Under the pieces are notes generated by a model. The model ran no database searches. It saw nothing but the letters and a program-made list of their open reading frames with translations, and was not told the DNA's origin. A program made the translations under genes and the position numbers. From an uncultured Collinsella sp. (GTDB taxonomy: Bacteria > Actinomycetota > Coriobacteriia > Coriobacteriales > Coriobacteriaceae), in assembly GCA_958423535.1 (NCBI GenBank), contig CATZRJ010000025.1, positions 1 to 26,375 of the forward strand: a DNA stretch of 26,375 bases, written 5' to 3'. This document shows, in pieces, positions 23,520-26,375 of the stretch (its first letter is position 1; every line of letters starts with the position of its first letter).

Positions 23520-24254
23520 GTGTCAGCTGAAAAGACGCCGTGTATCTCGGCTATCGATACGACGAACTTTGCGCGCCAGATTGTGCTGGACTTTGAGTTT
23601 GCGCCGGTGCCAAAGCAGCGCCAACGCCGTGGACTGCGCAACGAGATTATTGAGGTCGGCGCCGTCAAGCTCGATTACCACGGCAACGTTATGGGCGAGT
23701 TCTCGCAGTTTGTGCAGACAGAATTTACCGAAGGCGTTGCGTTTCCCGTTCGCGAGCTTACGGGGATATCGGCTGTGGACACCGCGATGGCCGATCCGCT
23801 CTACGTGGTGATCAAAAGGCTCAGCGATTGGATCGGTCGCTACTCCGCCCAAGTGGTCTGTTGGAGCGGGACGGACCGTCGACAGCTTTTGACCGAGTGT
23901 CAGGCAAAGCGCATCGACTTTTCCGCATTTCCTACGGATTGGGCCGACCTGCAGGCGTTTTACACCTCGATCATGGACGTGGGCAGCCACGGGTGCGTCT
24001 CGTTGAGTGACGCGGCAACGTGGTTTGGCATCGAGTTTGACGAGTCGACGGGGCACGCCCACAGCGCCCTGGCCGATGCGCGCGTGACCGCCAAGTTGCT
24101 CAAGCAGGTGATGGACGGGGACTACCGCGTGAGCCCGCGCGCCCAGGAAGTCCGCCAGCGGTGGGGGATGGGCGAGCGAGCCCAGACGCGTCTTTCCAGC
24201 AAGTGCCCCGAGCTGGGCGACCTGCTGCTGAGGTTTAAGGCGGAGGGGAGTTAG
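23520..24254 (+). CDS. DEDDh-type 3'-5' exonuclease
   Basis: This 244-aa protein belongs to the RNase T/ERI-1-like DEDDh superfamily. IVLDFEFAPV (21-30) holds the first two metal-binding acids, Asp24 and Glu26. EIIEVGAVKLD (42-52) is the second strand. WSGTDRRQL contains Asp119. HSALADARVTAKLL supplies His181 and Asp186, the h-D pair of the DEDDh subclass. GTG at 23520 is preferred because GGAGAAAGG ends 8 bases upstream; a longer frame from 23406 has no ribosome site and an unconserved-looking extension. It degrades DNA or RNA 3' ends, with the target unknown. It appears monocistronic. Confidence 0.85.
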   Translation: MSAEKTPCISAIDTTNFARQIVLDFEFAPVPKQRQRRGLRNEIIEVGAVKLDYHGNVMGEFSQFVQTEFTEGVAFPVRELTGISAVDTAMADPLYVVIKRLSDWIGRYSAQVVCWSGTDRRQLLTECQAKRIDFSAFPTDWADLQAFYTSIMDVGSHGCVSLSDAATWFGIEFDESTGHAHSALADARVTAKLLKQVMDGDYRVSPRAQEVRQRWGMGERAQTRLSSKCPELGDLLLRFKAEGS

Positions 24255-24364
24255 GCCTTTTGAGAACGCCATTCGGTTTGGCATGGCGGGACTGTAAGCG
24301 CGACTTCGCCCTGCTGTTTGAATCGAAGTGTCAACCAGTATGACGAGCTGTCTGGTCTGTCTGC

Positions 24365-24787
24365 CTACGCCCTCGCAATCCCGCGTGCCGCGCTCAGCAG
24401 CTCGTACTCCCTCTGACTCCACTGGTGCAGTCTCGCTGCGTCGACGGCATCGCGGCACAGGTCCAGGAACACCTCGGCTCCCTCGTAGAAGCACTCGCGG
24501 GCAAAGGCGCCGGATCCGTCCGCAACGCACTTGCCGTCGGCAAAGAGCTTCCAACTCGACGGCTCGCGCGAGTCGTCTCCGAGCAGCTTGATCTGCAGTA
24601 CGTGCGGGTTGCCAGCAGCACAGAGCTCTTCCTCGAGCACCTGCACAGTAAAGCGCATCTGGTGGGAGAGGCTGCTCTTGACCATGGCCGAGGCATAGCC
24701 GCTCGGCTTATCAAGAAGATGCATTCGCTTTGGTTTGGCGACCAGGTTGTGGAAGTTGCGCTCGCTGCGCACAGAGAAATTGTCCAT
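24365..24787 (-). CDS. Uncharacterised 140-aa protein
   Basis: I do not recognise this family. The start at 24787 is chosen because AAAGGAG lies 6 bases before ATG; a longer frame to 25000 would run through an inverted repeat. The protein starts MDNFSVRSERNFHNLVAKPK and appears soluble, without signal peptide or membrane helix. The middle (LQIKLLGDDSREPSSWKLFA) looks like beta strands. The C-terminal half is helical and charged (AEVFLDLCRDAVDAARLHQW). Cys is fairly frequent (four residues) but not in a metal motif. It converges on the exonuclease gene; a CGCCAT/ATGGCG hairpin between them (24267-24288) has no T tract. Confidence 0.7.
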   Translation of the reverse strand: MDNFSVRSERNFHNLVAKPKRMHLLDKPSGYASAMVKSSLSHQMRFTVQVLEEELCAAGNPHVLQIKLLGDDSREPSSWKLFADGKCVADGSGAFARECFYEGAEVFLDLCRDAVDAARLHQWSQREYELLSAARGIARA

Positions 24788-24936
24788 ACGGACTCCTTTC
24801 ATCGATGTTGGCAGGGCCACCGTGCCTCTTGGCCGGTTGGCGTCGGGATCGTGGAGCCAACTCTCTACCCCGACTCTGGATAAAACGCGCCCACTCCTTG
24901 CGGGCACGATGGAGTCTATCAGCGCGCGCGGACAGA

Positions 24937-24980
24937 AATCAAGCGCCGCCTGCGAAATGATGTGCAGACGGCGCTTGATT
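24937..24980. terminator. Inverted repeat, possible terminator or insulator
   Basis: AATCAAGCGCCG (24937-24948) pairs with CGGCGCTTGATT (24969-24980), with CTGC/GCAG inside after one mismatch. It lies between two minus-strand genes. There is only a short T-rich run on the minus strand, so termination is possible but not certain. Confidence 0.45.
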
Positions 24981-25005
24981 ACGCGGCAATTATTCGGCAA
25001 ACATC

Positions 25006-25121
25006 CGGAAAAGTGTCGAAATCAGCCGTATGAAAGTACGGAAAAGTGTCAAATTCGAGCCGCCCAAATTACGGAAAAGTGTCGAAATGGGCGCGTGGAA
25101 ATCACGGAAAAGTGTAAAACC
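25006..25121. repeat. Array E: four direct repeats at exact 33-bp steps
   Basis: CGGAAAAGTGTCGAAAT-type copies start at 25006, 25039, 25072 and 25105; the second and fourth copies carry small changes. Every step is 33 bases. The intervals share a GCCG-like core and end in AAATTA, AAATCA or AAAGTA. All copies point the same way, unlike arrays A-D, although the CGGAAAAGTG start resembles the array-B motif and 33 is the same within-pair step. It lies in the gap upstream of the 140-aa gene. Confidence 0.9.
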
Positions 25122-25159
25122 GCACGTAAACAGGGGTGCGGCATAGCTTATGTTCCAAC

Positions 25160-26164
25160 CTAGCTGTTGGGGTCGCCCTTGAGGGTGTTGATGTCCAGGT
25201 ACTGGTTGTCGTCCTCTTTTTGCTGCGTTGCCGATTCGGACGCAGTGGGGCCGCGGAATAGCTGGAATCCCTCAAACGCAATCACGCCGAGCAGAGCGAT
25301 GATGATGGCGATAAAGACAACCTTTGCCGCATGCGAAAACTCCGAAAAGCGCGGCGGTTCTTCTTCGGTGTGGTAATCGGCGGCGCGCTTATCGCCGGCG
25401 CCGTGGGTATACGACGATGCCGAGGCTGCCTTTACGCTCGCTTGGTTGTAATCGGGAGCGGGCGTGGCGGCAAACGGGTCACGAGAATAGCCGCTCGACG
25501 TTTGGCCGTAATCCTCAGTTTCGATACGGCGTGCGCGAGGTTGTTCGCTCGGGCGGTTGGCGTATGCTGCGGTGTTGTCGTATGCGGAGTCGCGTTCCTC
25601 GGCAGCCGCAAACAGGGGGTTTACCGGAATGTCGAGCGCCGGCATGCCGCCCGAGGTCTCGTCCAGATCTGCCGCCGCCCAGGAATCAAAAGCAAACTGG
25701 CGGTTGGAAAGATCATCCAGATCCATGACAGGCGGCTCGAGCTCGGGCTCGGGCTGGGGTTCGGGAGCCGCGTATGTCGGCTGCTGCGGGGTGGCATACG
25801 CGGGCGCGCTGCTGGGCGCATGGCGCTGTGCCGCTGCAGCGAGAAATGCCGCCGTCTCGGACGGATCGCTAGCAGGACGGGGTGCAGGGGCGGCGTTACG
25901 CGTCGTCTGCACGATAGGACGGGTGGCAAAGTCGTCCGCGGGCACGGATGCCGGGGCGGGCGTGGCGGAAGGCACGGGCTTTGCACTTGTCGGGCGAACC
26001 CCGCCGCCTATGAGTTCATCGGCGGTCCAAGGGCGGTCGCTCATCACGTCGTCGAGGCTCAACGCAAACAGATCGTCTTCTCCCTCGTCAAACGCGCGTT
26101 TCGCATGCCTGGCGCCAGAAACGGTGCCTCCGCGGCCGTTGCGTGATGCGTTGCTCGACCCCAT
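25160..26164 (-). CDS. Pro/Ala-rich single-pass membrane protein
   Basis: This protein of about 334 aa has a long disordered N-terminal part, rich in Pro, Ala, Ser and Glu (repeated PQPEPELEPP, SAPAYATPQQPTYAAPEP). One membrane helix near the C-terminus (AAKVVFIAIIIALLGVIAFE) and a short acidic tail follow. There is no signal peptide, so the N-terminus is probably cytosolic with a small external tail. The early region DDLFALSLDDVMSDRPWTADELIGGG looks ordered. The ATG at 26164 follows AAAGGA by 9 bases; an upstream ATG at 26197 would precede the likely transcription start. No family is recognised. Such architecture occurs in actinobacterial envelope or septum proteins, but that is only analogy. 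Confidence 0.75.
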   Translation of the reverse strand: MGSSNASRNGRGGTVSGARHAKRAFDEGEDDLFALSLDDVMSDRPWTADELIGGGVRPTSAKPVPSATPAPASVPADDFATRPIVQTTRNAAPAPRPASDPSETAAFLAAAAQRHAPSSAPAYATPQQPTYAAPEPQPEPELEPPVMDLDDLSNRQFAFDSWAAADLDETSGGMPALDIPVNPLFAAAEERDSAYDNTAAYANRPSEQPRARRIETEDYGQTSSGYSRDPFAATPAPDYNQASVKAASASSYTHGAGDKRAADYHTEEEPPRFSEFSHAAKVVFIAIIIALLGVIAFEGFQLFRGPTASESATQQKEDDNQYLDINTLKGDPNS

Positions 26165-26199
26165 CTTGTTCCATCCTTTCGAAATATTCGCATTCATCG

Positions 26200-26205
26200 A
26201 TTATA
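26200..26205 (-). promoter_or_regulatory. Possible -10 box of the membrane-protein gene
   Basis: TATAAT on the minus strand would start transcription near 26193, between the two candidate ATG codons, and so supports translation from 26164. No clear -35 box is visible. Confidence 0.35.
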
Positions 26206-26289
26206 TGGAACTTGCCTTGCGGCCGACTCTCGGATTCGTGCATTCCAGAACTCGCGCCCAAAAGGGGAGGGGCGATCCGGCCGAGTTGC

Positions 26290-26375
26290 CTACTTGTCGC
26301 CGGCGGCAGCCTTTGCCTCGTTGAGGTAGCTATAGAAGCTGTACTTTGAGATGCCAAAGAACTCGCAGGCGCGCT
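26290..26375 (-). CDS. C-terminal end of a YheO-type HTH regulator (partial)
   Basis: Reading in from the right edge, the minus strand encodes RACEFFGISKYSFYSYLNEA followed by KAAAGDK and TAG. The GISKYSFYSYL segment is the recognition helix of an HTH_22-type domain and aligns with GISEPSVYRYL in the regulator at 8425-9081. The rest of the gene lies outside the window. Its target is unknown. Confidence 0.6.
   Translation of the reverse strand, partial: RACEFFGISKYSFYSYLNEAKAAAGDK

Overview
The window looks like a chromosomal segment of a gut Coriobacteriia actinobacterium, most likely Collinsella or a close relative. This is inferred from the high GC content, the strong G/C-ending codon bias, a DeoR-regulated sugar PTS, a ssnA/ygfK/xdhD molybdenum-hydroxylase cluster and many small palindromic intergenic repeats. 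No rRNA or tRNA gene is visible.

Left part (1-9.1 kb), mostly housekeeping and sugar genes. It starts with the tail of a zinc-ribbon-like gene and its terminator. A Gfo/Idh/MocA oxidoreductase and a DeoR repressor follow, 3 bases apart. A structured intergenic region leads to a fructose-family PTS IIBC permease with a strong terminator. After a periodic repeat array (array A) come a minus-strand pair (U32 peptidase-family protein, then an RluA-type pseudouridine synthase), ridA, and a YheO/DauR-like PAS-HTH regulator transcribed away from the next operon.

Centre (9.4-18.9 kb), a purine/Mo-hydroxylase operon. The order is NCS2 purine-type permease, SsnA amidohydrolase, YgfK (FAD, NAD(P) and Fe-S oxidoreductase), a small protein with four CxxCxxCxxxC clusters, and an XdhD-type fused [2Fe-2S]/molybdopterin hydroxylase. 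A terminator closes the operon. The likely logic is uptake of a purine, deamination or ring chemistry by SsnA, and electron transfer between NAD(P)H and the Mo site through YgfK and the multi-cluster ferredoxin. No FAD-only YgfM-type subunit lies in the window.

Right part (18.9-23.4 kb), an accessory region. Three arrays (B, C, D) of one 15-bp motif, laid out in strictly alternating orientation with a 33/28-29 bp rhythm, bracket two genes. One is an AbiEi/DUF559-like protein with a PD-(D/E)XK-like C-terminus. The other is an archaeal-type AAA ATPase with a DUF234 nuclease-like tail, preceded by a perfect 25-bp inverted repeat. After array D come the apparent C-terminal remnant of another gene and a small minus-strand reading frame interrupted by TGA. 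This repeat-bracketed nuclease/ATPase region is the best candidate here for an undescribed system, although its function is unknown.

Right end (23.5-26.4 kb). A DEDDh exonuclease, an unrecognised 140-aa protein, a four-copy 33-bp direct repeat (array E), a Pro/Ala-rich single-pass membrane protein, and the C-terminal end of a second YheO-type HTH regulator running off the edge.
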